Source: Sesamum alatum
Lineage: Eukaryota; Streptophyta; Magnoliopsida; Lamiales; Pedaliaceae
Assembly (NCBI GenBank): GCA_034509735.1
Contig: JACGWO010000011.1
Location: forward strand, 27,450,979-27,514,978
Direction: 5' to 3'
Length of the DNA stretch: 64,000 bases
Positions 1-20,129 of the stretch are shown here, piece by piece. Every line of letters begins with the position of its first letter. The stretch's first letter is position 1. The position numbers and the translations under genes are program-made. The notes beneath the pieces are model-generated. The model searched no databases. It was not told the DNA's origin and worked only from the letters and a program-made list of their open reading frames with translations.

Positions 1-992
1 TTAAACTATTGTGTATTTAATTTAAATTATTCCGAAACTTGTTATATTTTATTACTTAAAAACTTTAGCTATGTATGTTCTTAAATTATTGTGTATTTGA
101 CTTTAATTATTCCGATGATCTATACGTTTTGTCAATGAAAGAGTTTTAATTATATATATTCTTGTTTCTTGTTAGTATCAACGTCTTGTTTTTGTTATAA
201 GTGTGAATATCGCTCGAAATTGCACTTTTAATTTTGGTTTCGAAATTGGTACTTCAAAAATTATTTTATAAAACCGCCAATGACAATTCGATCAGAAAAT
301 AACTTTAGAGAAATCAAAACCAAATCATTATCACCCTAATATATACATATATATATATATATATGAATGTCATGAGTTGAAATCTTGTTTATATTGTAGA
401 GCTCATTACTTTATGTCAGTAAATTATGAGTTGTCGATTGTCATGGTATAATGCTTGGTTTATTGAGCAAGTTCGAATGAGTCTCAACTAAATAAATATT
501 ATGTGGCAGTTAGATTTCCATATTTAGACCATCAATTAATTGATTAACTTGACATCACTCTCTTTTTTGAAGTAGATGGTCCCGGTTCAAACTCAAATAT
601 CCCAATTCCCACCACCATTTTAATAAAAAAAGATTTTCATACCTATGGGTAGTCATAATGAATTTAATTTGACCTGATATTTATTCCACCAGTATTTAAA
701 ATATATATATATATATAAACTGATGTTACAATCAAAATTATAATAAAATTAGACATGTCAGCCTAAATCCCAAAATCTAGACAAGAGCCCTCAATTTGTT
801 GGTTCTCCAAAGTCCTCTTCTACTCTTTACAATGAGGTATGTATGTAGGAAAAATTGCATTTTACGTCCCATAATTTATATTGTTTGTGATTTTGGTTTC
901 ATTAATTTTGGACATAGTAATTTTAATCCCATAAATCCACAAACATTGTAATTTTAGTCCCATTGACGAAATTTGTTAAAATTTTATAACAT
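1..992. other. AT-rich intergenic DNA
   Basis: No gene is supported here. The stretch holds TA microsatellites (about 346-364 and 696-715). Two short pol III B-box-like stretches (around 467-487 and 573-588) may be old SINE debris. The block at about 850-985 repeats the phrase 'attttacgtccc / tttagtccc' seen in short plant repeats. I could not define element ends. Confidence 0.5.
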
Positions 993-1063
993 GGGTCTGG
1001 CTCAATTGGCGAAACTGAGGCGCATGACTCTTAAGATCATGGGTTCGAACTCCGTCAGCGGGC
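993..1063 (+). repeat. tRNA-derived SINE head (tRNA-Lys-like)
   Basis: An A-box-like TGGCTCAATTGG (998-1009) and a B-box-like GGTTCGAACTC (1042-1052) are spaced as in a tRNA gene. The anticodon arm reads ATGACTCTTAAGATCAT, compatible with a Lys CTT anticodon. The 5' end (GGGTCTG) cannot pair with the 3' end (CAGCGGGC), so it is not a functional tRNA. An AT-rich tail follows. A related head lies at 4743-4815, which fits a SINE family. Confidence 0.5.
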
Positions 1064-1524
1064 AATCTTGTTCTGCTTAATAGTGAATGTAGTTCTAATT
1101 TATAAAAGATGATTAACATAGATTATTATAGTTGTTGACAAGTTATTAAATATAAGATATTTGATATGAATGATTGTAATCAATTTATTCGAAATAAATA
1201 ATAATTCATGGATTCACTTAAAAAAAATCCATTCCCTTGATCTAAATAAATTTTATCTCTCGATTTAAATAGATCTTGTCCGTCAATTTAAATTATGATT
1301 AATGATCATATCATATATATATATATATTATACTTTCTCTACCTCTATTCTGATGAGAAAGTATTTATCGAAAAAAATAAACAAATCAAAAAATAAACAT
1401 AATAACTACAGGTACGAATTACAAAAAAAAATAAATATTCGATGTACTGATAATTAATTACCAATCAAGAGATAAATTTTCTTATGCTTTTCAAATATAA
1501 CATTCTAAAAATCATATTAAATAT

Positions 1525-1764
1525 GGGATAAATGCAATTTAACCCCTGTGATATAAGAAATGGGCAAAAATTCAATGTGAAAGAATAATTAGCAAATTAT
1601 CTCTTATGATTTTAAAATGACGCAAATTACCCCCTGTGTTTTTCCTTGATAGGGGAGTACTTTGTTTCATTTCTCAAAACACAGGAAGGTAATTTGCTAA
1701 TTATTTTTTCACAGAAATTTTTTTATTTATTTCTTATATCACATGGGGTAAATTGCATTTATCC
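1525..1764. mobile_element. Mutator-like MITE, family 2
   Basis: A 240-bp near-palindromic element. It begins GGGATAAATGCAATTTA and ends with the matching inverted repeat AAATTGCATTTATCC. The same 10 bp, TATTAAATAT, stands on both sides, consistent with the 9-10 bp target duplication of Mutator-type elements. No coding capacity. A second copy lies only 218 bp downstream. Confidence 0.75.
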
Positions 1765-1982
1765 TATTAAATATATTAAAAAAATCTCATATTTCCATAG
1801 CTAGCGAGGGTGAATATATATATATATATATATAGTATAAATATACTGCCTGACACAGACATACCATCTTCCTTAGAAAATTTTGCATGTCCAAAAAGCT
1901 TACGTGGGAAGATAATATTCCACATGGGCCTAACAGTTTTCTTTGTCAGATAAATTTCAAAGTACAAAATATAATAATAAAT

Positions 1983-2219
1983 GGGATAAACGTAATTTAT
2001 GTGATATAATAAAACAGCAAAAATTCTCTATAAAAAAATAATTAATAAATTATCTTTTTGTGTTTTGAAAAATGAAATAAATTATCTTCCTATCAAGGGA
2101 AAACATAGGAGGATAATTTGCTTCATTTTAAAATCACAAGGAATAATTTATTAATTATTTTTCACATGAAGAGTTTTTGCTCATTTCTTATATCATAGAG
2201 GGTAAATTGCATTTATCCC
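1983..2219. mobile_element. Mutator-like MITE, family 2
   Basis: A diverged copy of the element at 1525-1764, with ends GGGATAAACGTAATTTA and AAATTGCATTTATCCC. It is flanked by AATAATAAAT on the left and AATAATAAAA on the right, a recognisable 9-bp target duplication. Non-coding. Confidence 0.7.
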
Positions 2220-4742
2220 AATAATAAAATCCTCAATTATTCTTAGTATTAGTTTAGTACTGTTGTTTAGCAGTCTCAGACAGTGGGACTCTTTTCTTGT
2301 TGTTACTACAGGTAACGACGTCGTACCATCCCACAAAATGTTAAAATTCTTGGATCTATACCTTTGCATTTTTTTCTTTTTTGTTTTTGGTTGTATATTT
2401 AATTTGGTGATGATTGATTAGTAGATTTTGGCGACAATTTTGAGGGATCTCGACATTTCTGATTTTTTTATTATAATATTTGTGTGACGAAAATAGTAAT
2501 ATTGGAGACTTATAATTGTGGATCTATTATCAATCGTTCTTCTGATCTTGTTTTATGAATACAGAACTTCAATAGTTCATTATATATATAATATGATCGG
2601 ATCATGTAACTCGACGAGATGATCTTTGCCTTAAAATAACCTCGTTATCGATCATAGCTCAATATAACTGTATCGATGCTCCGTATTCAGAAATAATGTT
2701 AGGTCTAATTACACAAACACAATATTCGTTACAAAATTGCAAGTAAACTCCTCATTCAGTGTCGAAATTTTATACAAATACCCATTAAGTTACATTATAC
2801 TAATTATAACTTCACAAAAGATATGAGATGTTTATGCAGCTAGGCCTAACATCAGGGAATATCAATATAATTTTTCCTATATAATTTCTTTGATAAATAT
2901 AATACACTCATCAATATGTAATTAATCCTAGGGTAAATTACATGGACATCCCCCTAAAATTTAATCTAATTACACAAGCGCCCCTATTTTTAGTAAAATT
3001 ATAAATACACCTCTTAATGTTGTAGCTGAAGTTTACAAGCGTATTCTCTGTATAATGGCGAAATTTTATACAAATACCCCCTAATATATATATTATACCG
3101 ACACCCAATTATAGGATATACCTCTAATTTTATAAAGAATAATAAGTATTTATATAATTAAATCTAATTTAAGGGGTGACGATGTAATTTACCTTTTAAC
3201 TTTTAACTTAATTCGGCGCATGTTTGAGGGTGAGGGGGTTCTTGAAAATTGCACCTCATTTGGCTGTAAAGTTTCTATCTTTGCCCAAAAACTTTGACCA
3301 AAGCAGCACTCTTTATTTCTTTTTTAGTTTTTTAGAAGAAAAAAAAAAAGGAAAAAAAGAGCCCCATTTGTACAGTATACCATACCTCACTTCTTTTCTT
3401 TGATGGAGAAATAACAGTAGCATGCTTGGACTTTATTATATTTTTCAATTTTTTAATAGGATAAATTACTGATAACTCAAGTAAAATTTGTTATTATTAT
3501 GAATATTCTTTTATTATTTAAAATTTATAAATAATTTTTAAAATAAAAAATAATTATATAGCTCGTATACGGTAAAATAAAAATTGTTATTTTATCCGTG
3601 TTGATTGTTTGTAAAAAAATATTCAAAAATGTAACAGGAAAATTTTAGAGTGGATAAAGTAAATACTTTATGAAGCATATTAGTTCACAAAAATATTTTT
3701 TAAAAAAATAAAAAAATATAAAATTATAAGAGCATTTTGGTCAGTTTATCACAAAAATTAGATGAAAACGTAACAGAGTTTAATTGATTGGGCTTGTTCT
3801 TGGATGAACATTAAAATAAATGGGAGTATTCGTAATTTTTTTTAACTTTGAGGAGATATTTATAATTATACCAAATTTTAAAAACGGTGGGTGTGGTTTA
3901 CCCTTTTTTAATATGGTTGGTTTGTATTTATTTGTCTTATTAAGGGTTTATATCATTTCATCAAGTATTTATTATCCTTTGCCTAAGAGATTGATATATT
4001 GAGTTCGATTATTATATTTGGTTGAAATAGATATTTATTTGGTAAGTAGTATAATTGGTATTTTATGTTAGCATTTAGAATCATTTTAGTCCTTTTAAGT
4101 TATTTTTTTATTTTAACGTTCCTAAAATTTAATTTTGTATCAGTTTGGTCCATCTGATCATTTTCTTGCAAAAATTGGCCGAATTTTGATTTTTTGGAGG
4201 ATAAAATGATCAATTTAAATTTGTTTTTCTCAATTTAGTCCCTTAAATTTGTAAAATTATCAAATTAGTTCTTTTTTTTTTTTTTAATCCGGGTAGACAA
4301 TTGTTTGTTTATATCTTTGAGGTCTCACAACCAAGAGGTCGTGGGTTCAAGTACAACGAATGTAGGGTGTTGTTTAGTTTATAAGATGTTTGTATTATTC
4401 ATTTGGTTGCTTTGATGTTGGTGTTGGTAGATCTAAAAAAATTGTTATACTATGGATTGAATATTGTAATAACAGTCGATTGCTTGCTGTAGAAACATTA
4501 TTGTATTTTCAAATTAATAGTTCATTACTCATTATTCAAAAATATTAAAATTTTGAAATCTTATTCTTTTAGTGATTGAATCTATTATAATTATATCATA
4601 ATTTTAACCACTAACAGTTGTAACAACTTCTATTAAGAATAAACAAATAAATACTACTAAAGTAGAACAACAATCACATATTGATGAGATTTGAACTTAT
4701 AATTTTATAATTTTTGCGCTTCAACTTCATTAACTAAAAATA
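2220..4742. other. Intergenic DNA with degraded repeats
   Basis: No gene is supported. About 2933-3200 resembles a MITE: it starts TAAATTACATGGACATCCCCC and its right part reads GACGATGTAATTTACC. About 3463-3904 has the same 'ataaattac ... ggtttaccc' layout as MITE family 1, but the middle is too diverged to call. A B-box-like GTGGGTTCAAGTAC lies near 4339-4352, with no clear A box. The rest is AT-rich with nothing recognisable. Confidence 0.45.
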
Positions 4743-4815
4743 ATCGTGCTTAGCTTAGTTGGCGAAATTGATATCCCATGATTAGGAGACCATGGGCTCG
4801 AATCCCACCAATGTG
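4743..4815 (+). repeat. tRNA-derived SINE head
   Basis: An A-box-like TAGCTTAGTTGG (4751-4762) and a B-box-like GGCTCGAATCC (4795-4805). The core between the boxes, 'TTGGCGAAA.TGA', also occurs in the head at 993-1063, so the two are probably one SINE family. A terminal acceptor stem is absent, which argues against a working tRNA gene. Confidence 0.45.
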
Positions 4816-6423
4816 TAGTTATTGGTTTGCTATAATAATAGTTATTGGTTAGTTATACATATTTAATAGTATTAATTAACGCATATTGATGATTAACAAT
4901 TAAAATTTATGATATATTTGATAGTACTAATTAACGTATATTAATAGTTAATAATTAAAATTTATGATGTATTTGTAATCGATTTACCAAAAAAAACCTG
5001 GACAACAAATTTAGACCTCATTGATCCCACTCCTCTAATGGTCCCGATTGATGCTGACAGATTCTTAGAGCCCATAATTGACGGCTCTGATTGAAAGAGC
5101 ACAACAATTTTTGGACATGCCGTGATGTTTTTTGATGCATCTGATTAAATTTAGATATCAGACATTGACTTCTCATGAACAAATATAATTCTCGAACATG
5201 ATGCTTTATTTATTTATTTATATTTTATTTTATGATTACATTTTCAGCTAAATCGACAAAATAATTACGAAAATATTTATACAGGTTTGGGAAAATGCCA
5301 TGAGTTGTTTTATATGAACTCAATAATAAATAATCCTTTTGAAGAATTAATTCTTTTTATTCTGTTTGGAAAAGGGTACTTTTAATTTATCTAATAATGT
5401 TCGTATATTTTCACAGAAAAATTGTGATACGTGGTATTTTCTGTTCTGATTTTTTCTTTGTTATCTTTCCAATTAAGGGTGAAAATATTTTTACCCGATT
5501 TAAGTTTCACAAAATCTTAAATGACTCAGGCTTTGCCTGATTTGTAAAGTCGAGACCCGAAATTATATTTTTCATGTACCATAAAAAAATTTCATATTTG
5601 ATTTTTATTGAGAGATAAAAAAAGGTTTAAGATAAAATTTTAAAAAAGAATATCATGGTGTTGATTATATAAGTAAAGAATAAATTTTAATGACCACTTA
5701 ATTGGTGGGTTTTTTCATAAATATGTAATAATATATGATGAAAAGATATTTTATTTTCGTTCGTATTAATTCCAATAAGAGGGCATAAAAGTAATTTATA
5801 TTAAAAATTTATACTTTAAATAGCTCAGACATCCTTCGTGGGATGGCGAAAAGCATGTATGAGGTTTGCACCTGATGGCCATGGTAGGTACCTACACACA
5901 CGAACTCATCCGCACTCACGGATGTATTGAGTTTCAAACCACTGGGTTGTCCTCTAAGGAATTATGGTTGATATCTCATAACGAGTATAATATCATGAGT
6001 TTGAAGCTCATAAAATGTGTGAGTATTTATTTTCTTTATTTGAATTAATTATTTTGTTATTATTTATGATTTGATTGCTACTAACTATTGTATTAAAATA
6101 ATATAATTATCAAAAAGTTGTGAGTCCAAGTCTTGGTAAAAAATCTCAAATTAGTCCACTGGGTAATATTTGTTTAAATAAATATTAAAAAAAATTGATA
6201 TGCTGGATGATGTGATTGTTTTTTACTCTAAAAAAGAAAATAATATTTGACAACATTGAAATAACTTTTGAAAGAAGTAAATTGTCCACATATAATAAGC
6301 AAAGGGTTGCAGTGTCAGGTGGAGAATAATTTCGCTTTTGATCCCTAATAAGTTTTTGAATCATTTTTGATATGTCACGTTTCGATCTTATCAATTTTGA
6401 TCCTCAAGTTATCTTAAAAAATA
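4816..6423. other. AT-rich intergenic DNA
   Basis: No supported gene. Around 5820-6020 there is a less AT-rich patch with a B-box-like ending near 5998-6010, possibly another SINE fragment. 6320-6423 is the left arm of an older repeat ('ttttgatccctaataag') that MITE 6424-6850 interrupts. Confidence 0.4.
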
Positions 6424-6850
6424 GGGTAAATTATAATTATTTTCCATAAGATTTGACATAATTATAATTACCCCTTCATTGTTTGAAAAATTACAAATAT
6501 TCCCTAAGGTTTGTAATTTGTAACCAAATACCTGAAATTGATCATTTTACCTTTGAATTTTCTATTAAAATTGTAGAATAATTAGACGAGGCAAATTGCA
6601 TTATTGCTCCTCTGCGTAGAAAATTTAAGAAACCCCTTCATGCGCATTGTAGTCCAAATTTTTTTTAAGAATTAAATAAAAAATAATTCAGTACATAAGA
6701 GCATTTTCTTCAGTTTATCCATAAAAATGGATGAAAATGAGTTATTTGTTAGACAACTACAAACTTTAGGGGGGTATTTATAATTTTTCAAACAACGAGG
6801 GGGTATTTATAATTATGTCAAATCTTAGGAAAGGTGGTTGTAATTTATCC
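6424..6850. mobile_element. Mutator-like MITE, family 1 (copy A)
   Basis: A 427-bp element whose arms match the consensus GGGTAAATTACAGCCACC and its complement. Perfect 9-bp target duplications TAAAAAATA flank it (6415-6423 and 6851-6859). Non-coding. Related copies are at 10659, 20130, 30217 and 46368, with a fragment at 33147. The flanks on both sides ('atcaattttgatcctc' and 'aatcaaaattggtcatc') look like the two halves of one older repeat. Confidence 0.85.
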
Positions 6851-8018
6851 TAAAAAATAATCAAAATTGGTCATCATCGTTAGTTGACGGTCAAAACTAA
6901 CGGAGTGGCCTTTCTCGATCAACGATCATAACTAACTTTGATCATTTTCAAAAAAAAAAAAAATCAAGAATCAAAATTGATGATATTCAAACATGTGAAA
7001 CAAAAACTAAATTCAATAACTAGCTTAAGGGACGAAAAGTGAAATTATTCTGTCTTTTCAGTCATTTCAAAGGTTGTTTTAAAGGTACAATATTGGTCCT
7101 GTCATAGTGCCAAATTAGGTGGACAAGAATTGAGATTGTGATGCTCTATGAATTTCGACCCTATTATTCATCTCCAAACCAAAATAGTATATCATAAGCC
7201 TTTTTATTTTGAATTTTTATTAATATTTCACTACATTTAAGGAAAATTTTATTAGAGAAAAAAAGTTCTACACATAATAATCATAATTTATATTATAATA
7301 TATATATATATATATTTGTAAGGAGTTTTGAAAAAAATTACGATAATATGCTTTTTTGATATTATTGGAAAAATTAATTCTATTTTGAGTTAATTCTTTC
7401 ATTTTCTCCCCTAACCTCTTCTTTACGTAACGGGGTCGTCTCGACCCCTGTCGTTTCACCTTTCCCCTTCCTTATCGAAGATTTTTTTTAATCACATTCT
7501 ATCTATTGTTTAATTTTTTTATCAATAAACTCAATAAATACACATGATAGCTAATTTTAAATAGAAACTTAATTTCATTAGAAAATAATAAATCTATTTA
7601 AGTATCTATTTTGAGGATTTAAGCACATTGGTCGTCACATATAGTGTAGACGTAATCCTCCCTAATGGGTGTGTAGGTTGCCAGTCCTATTTTCCCATAT
7701 TTTTAAGTTGTAACCAAAGAAATTGAAGTTTATGTAGTGTCCAAGATTAAAGATTATAACCTAATTACACCTTTCATTAATTTCCTATAATCAACTCCAT
7801 TAATTAATTCCCATATAGTTAAGCATTTATATTAATCAAAAATAAAAATAAACTAGCACGAGGTAAAATGATTAAAACTTTATAGAGATTTTTTTCTTCC
7901 TTTTTTTTTTTTTTTTTTTGAGATAGAAGTAGTAATTACATTACTACATCAATATTCGAATAAATTGAGCACTATATCGGTTCAATCAATACATAACTAA
8001 GAATTATAAAATAAAAAA
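6851..8018. other. AT-rich intergenic DNA
   Basis: No gene is supported. 6860-7060 continues the older repeat interrupted by MITE copy A. A short TA tract lies at about 7300-7315 and a poly(T) run near 7900-7919. Nothing else is recognisable. Confidence 0.4.
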
Positions 8019-8285
8019 GGAAAAAATGCAAACAACTCCCCTGTGATATTGAAAATGTGCAAAGTACCCCCCTATGAAAAATAAAATATCAATTTACCTC
8101 CCTGTGTTTTTTAAAATGAATCAATTTACCTCCCCATGTTTTTTGAAATGGAGCAATTTACCTCCTTCTCTAGGGAGGTAAATTGCTCTATTTTAAAGAA
8201 TACAGGGAGGTAAATTACTATTTTTTTTCATAAGGGATAATTTGCTCATTTATAATATCACAGGAAAATAAATTACACTAAACCC
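8019..8285. mobile_element. Mutator-like MITE, family 2 variant
   Basis: The element carries several copies of 'GGAGGTAAATTGCTC' or its complement and is largely self-complementary. AAATAAAAAA stands at both borders, giving a 9-10 bp target duplication. Its termini (GG at the left, CCC at the right) have drifted from the family consensus. Non-coding. Confidence 0.65.
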
Positions 8286-8835
8286 AAATAAAAAATTATC
8301 ATAAACTCGCATAAGAATAAAATAAACACCTACACGTTCGATAAAACTCGAATTTATGACCTCCCAAACTAATTCATAAAACGTAAATCTTAATCCACCA
8401 CATCTTCTCTCCCACTAAAGAGAGAGATGGGCATATAAATAATTTAGTGGAAACCAAGTAATCATAATTGTGAAGAAATAAGGGCTATAAGACAAAAATA
8501 GCAATAAACTTATGACTAAATGTGCTATGGATTTCCCCACCACTATTGATGTCACAAGACATAAAACATCCCATTTTCCATCAAACATTCAATAGTGGGG
8601 TGATTAGGACTTAGACCCTAAACCCCACAATGTAAAATACTTTTTTGCCCATGCCCATTTATTTCTTTAATATCTCTAAGACCCCTACTTTATTCTCCAA
8701 GTATTTTTGCCGGGTAAATTATATTGACATTCTTAGAAATTAAATTTAATTATATATATAATGATAATATATTAAAGCAACACCTTATGAGGGACAGGGG
8801 CAAAAACCTGCATGTACACCTCCTAAAATAAATTA

Positions 8836-9118
8836 GGAATAAATACATTTACACCTCTTGATCTCTAGTCTATTTACATAAATTATCCTTATCTTTTGCA
8901 TAATTACATAAATCACTCTTAATAGACTAAAAAATAGGGGTAATTTGTGTAATAATATCGATACTTTTGAGGGGTGTAAGTATAATTTTCTAAAAAAAAT
9001 AGGGATGGTTTGTGTAAATGATGCTTACATTCTAGTGGGTGTATATGTAATTGTTCAAAAGATAGAGATAGTTTGTATAAACAGACTATAGGTTAGGGGG
9101 TATAAATATAATTATCCC
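8836..9118. mobile_element. Mutator-like MITE, family 3
   Basis: A 283-bp element of the 'ATTACATTTACACC ... GGTATAAATATAATTATCCC' type, with perfect 9-bp target duplications AATAAATTA (8827-8835 and 9119-9127). It is inserted in an older repeat running from about 8713 ('gggtaaattatattgacat') to about 9214 ('atgtcgatgtaatttatc'). A sister copy is at 47279-47793. Confidence 0.8.
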
Positions 9119-9334
9119 AATAAATTACATCTAGGGGTGTATTCATAAGTTCATAAAAGGTAGGAATGTTTTTGTAATTAGATCTAACATTAATAAATGT
9201 CGATGTAATTTATCATGTTTTATCTTTTTGAGTACTTAGATAATTATAACAAACTTTATTTTTTTTAAAAATAAAGTGTACGTAACAATCGTATATGCAT
9301 CAGTGCAAAAGGCATCGAATGTTGTATGAGCTTA

Positions 9335-9717
9335 GAAGGTGTCGTTTGATTGAGCTTATAAACTCTTAAAACATCTTATAAGATGTTTCAAAGGTGTTTG
9401 GTAAATTTTTCAGAAAAAAAAAAAAAAAAATCTTATAAGCTCTGAAAATAATATGTTAATTAGGAGCTTATAAGCTCTTTAAAATAAAAAGGGAGTTGCC
9501 CAACTTATTTATAAAATCTTAACAAATTTTTTTAAATTAATTATAATTTTGTCATTACTAATATTTTATAAGCTCCATAATCTTATTTTATTCAAACACT
9601 TCATGAACTTATCTGTAAAATAAGATTTAACATCTTATAATAAGTTCTAAAAATATGTTATTAGATGTATCAGACTAGCTTATAAGATTTTTTAATTAAG
9701 CTTAGTCAAATACCCTC
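9335..9717. mobile_element. PIF/Harbinger-like (Tourist) MITE
   Basis: Imperfect terminal inverted repeats: GAAGGTGTCGTTTGATTGAGC on the left; the right end read backwards is GAGGGTATTTGACTAAGC. TTA stands on both sides (9332-9334 and 9718-9720), the 3-bp target typical of PIF/Harbinger elements. The interior is non-coding and rich in 'cttataag' motifs. Confidence 0.6.
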
Positions 9718-9885
9718 TTAGTCACATAACGCGACAGTTCTCATCAGAACTATATATATCGTTTATACATATGTCACTGATTATTTATAATATTTTTTTT
9801 ACAATTTTTTCCCCTCACTAGTTGGCATTATTGACAACTTTTAATTATACATCTTGTAATTAACAGAGTTTGTGATGACCATTAC

Positions 9886-10205
9886 CACTAGGAAAAAAAT
9901 TCATTATTAGCTACATTTTTAATGACTATAGTTAAAAACCATGGTGAATAACCATTATTAACTACGGTTAAATAAAAGCCGATGCAAAAATTAGTTTTTT
10001 CACCATGAAAAACTTATTTGCCATGGTTAAAGAGCCGTGGTAAAAACATTCGCTATGACTTTTAACCATGACAAATGTTTTAGCCACCCTTGCAAAAACC
10101 ACGGCCGACAACCATTGCGTGGCCGTGATTAATGACTATTTGCTACGATTATTTACTAGTAACCATGACAATTAACCATAATTAAATGCTACATTTTTTG
10201 TAGTG
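9886..10205. mobile_element. CACTA-type (En/Spm) non-autonomous element
   Basis: It starts CACTAGGAAAAAAATTC and ends TTTTTTGTAGTG, the canonical CACTA termini. The 3-bp target duplication TAC is present on both sides (9883-9885 and 10206-10208). The interior carries many 'aaccatgg' and 'taaccatga' subrepeats in both orientations. No transposase. Confidence 0.85.
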
Positions 10206-10658
10206 TACGTTAACAAAAAATTAAAATTATTATCACTTAATATATATATAATTAACAAAAGTCTTCATATCATCACTATAGTTTTTGTCATTAATATTAT
10301 TCTTTTTAATAATTAATATAACTAGTTAAATACACATAACATGATTACGTGACGAATAATAACACTTTATACTTATTAATTGGATTTGCTCAAACCCCAT
10401 TTGGGAAAAAGATTTCTATAATGTAAATCATATGATATTACCATAAAAAAAAGTAATAATCTTATTTAATCAATTAAACAATAATTTTCCAATAACGCGC
10501 TCTAAAAAAGCACTTTAATTAGAAAAATAATGATTCCACTAATCATATCAAATCGGAATTTTCGTGCTGGTCGTCATTCCCCTGTCTTCTTGCCGTCAGG
10601 AAAAAAATAACTTCACCATCACGTGACATCTATATATATATTTTTTTATTTATTTAAA
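10206..10658. other. Intergenic spacer
   Basis: No gene or defined element is visible. AT-rich, with one less AT-rich patch at 10550-10620. It ends in the left copy of the target duplication of MITE copy B. Confidence 0.4.
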
Positions 10659-11083
10659 GGAAAAATTACAGTCACCTTTCCTGAGATTTGACATAATTAT
10701 AAATATCCCCTCATTGTTTGAAAAATTACAGATACCCCCTTGAGGTTTGTAATTTTTAACTAAAACCCTGAAATTGACCATTTTGCCCTTGATTTTTTAG
10801 TTAAAATTGTAGAAAAATCAACCGAGGCAAATTGCATTATTGTTTCTCTGTGTAAAAAACTTAAGAAACCTCTTCCTACGCATTGTAGTCCAAAAAATTC
10901 AAAAAAATTTAAGAATAATTCAATTTACATAAGGGCATTTTGGTCAATTCATCCACAAAAATGGATGAAAATGAGTTATTTGTTAGAAGGTTACAAACCT
11001 AGGAGGATATTTATAATTTTTTAAACAACAAGGGGATATTTATAATTATGTCAAATTTCAGTATAGATAGCTGTAATTTACCC
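10659..11083. mobile_element. Mutator-like MITE, family 1 (copy B), in ABCC promoter
   Basis: A 425-bp family-1 element with perfect 9-bp target duplications TTATTTAAA (10650-10658 and 11084-11092). The left terminus has mutated to GGAAAAATTACAG; the right end is CTGTAATTTACCC. Its right border lies about 35 bp before the TATA-like sequence of the ABCC gene, so everything further upstream in that promoter has been displaced by about 430 bp. Confidence 0.85.
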
Positions 11084-11117
11084 TTATTTAAAAGTTATAA
11101 AGAGAGTTGCAAGTGAA

Positions 11118-11132
11118 TATATATATAAATAG
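11118..11132 (+). promoter_or_regulatory. TATA box of the ABCC gene
   Basis: TATATATATAAATAG is a strong plant TATA consensus, 226-240 bp before the ATG at 11358. A start of transcription near 11150-11160 (within TCTCTCTAC) would be expected. The leader ends in a GA-rich run (11331-11356). The start site itself is inferred. Confidence 0.6.
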
Positions 11133-11357
11133 AGTGTGTGAGGTTTGTGGATCTCTCTACACCTCCCCCTCTCCCTATGGTCATATATTGTCTCTTAGCA
11201 TATGAGAATTTGCTTACAAACTTTCTTTTCATTCACACACTCTGTGTGAAGAAAACCAAAAGTTTCCATTCTCAGCCACAGAACTACTTCACATTCAATT
11301 CTACTTCTTCATCACACACTGCAAATTAAAGGAGAGAGAGAGAGAGAAGAGAGAGAA

Positions 11358-19104
<7,747 letters not shown>

Positions 19105-19375
19105 CCTTTGACTCCAAGATTGCTGGAAGCTGCACCTCGAGACAAGTCCTATGGAAGAAACATCACAACCTAAGAAAAACGAGGTGTCATTTATAAGCTT
19201 CTCAAAGGAACAAAGAAACGTCTTAACGAGTGTAGACGAAGATGGCATCTTTGTTGGTGCATCTGCAGTCAGAAATAGAAAGCTTCAAAGTAATAGTTAG
19301 TCTAGCTAACGTTTATCATGCTGTTACTCTTTCTGCTCACGAAAAATAATGTAAGCACGTATGATGAAATAGGCG

Positions 19376-19381
19376 AATAAA
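19376..19381 (+). terminator. Candidate poly(A) signal of the ABCC gene
   Basis: AATAAA lies 271 bp after the stop codon. It is the best match to a plant near-upstream element in this 3' flank. The actual cleavage site cannot be told from sequence. Confidence 0.35.
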
Positions 19382-20129
19382 TTTACTATTCTCTAACCAA
19401 GTGGAAATCATTCAGATTTTCGCAATCAAAGTTGCATAGAATGATTCAGAACACATCGAGCTTATTTCATTTAGTACAAAGCCCCTTCTTTCATTCCCTA
19501 CGCAGATTCGTTAGTTCTTGCCTGTTATACGAAAAACACCACCAAGTAAACAACATCGTACCTTAAAGTTCACTACTACGGTCTCCTCAAAGCCTGTTCT
19601 TGATATGAATACATTTTCCTGTTCTATATGTGCAGCAAGCAGCTCTAAACACACAATTCCATTAACATATATAGACTCATCGGACCTATATAATCATATG
19701 ATTGTACCTCATATTTAGAGTAATACTTTCTTTATCCGCGTCTCTCACATAAATAAAGCATGATTTCAGAGTCGTGCGAAAAGATAACCACATGAAACTT
19801 TTTACCTGAACATAAATTTTTTTAACTGCACCAAGTACACAGACGTCAGATCAATCACATTGCAAGTGTCATTATGTTTTCTATATGATTACTGGATCTT
19901 TTTCTAGATTGTAAACCAAATCGCATGAGAATTTTATTGAATTTGCAATGCATATCATTTGAGTTTACCAAACTTGATATGAGCTAAAAAATGCACCAAT
20001 CGATGCTCACACCGATAGTCAGAAACTAGTGTGTGCGGCTCACTCAAATATGTGTGAGATAATTAATTAAAACTTAATTGTTTTTTAAGACTATATATTT
20101 TAATTAAATTTGGTGAGTAATATAAAAAA
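19382..20129. other. Spacer between ABCC and the DnaJ-type gene
   Basis: No gene is supported. It probably contains the end of the ABCC 3' UTR. It ends in the left target duplication (TATAAAAAA) of MITE copy C. Nothing else is recognisable. Confidence 0.4.

Noticed and set aside
993..1063. Functional tRNA-Lys gene
   Set aside because: The acceptor stem does not pair and the D-arm is irregular; a SINE head is the better reading.
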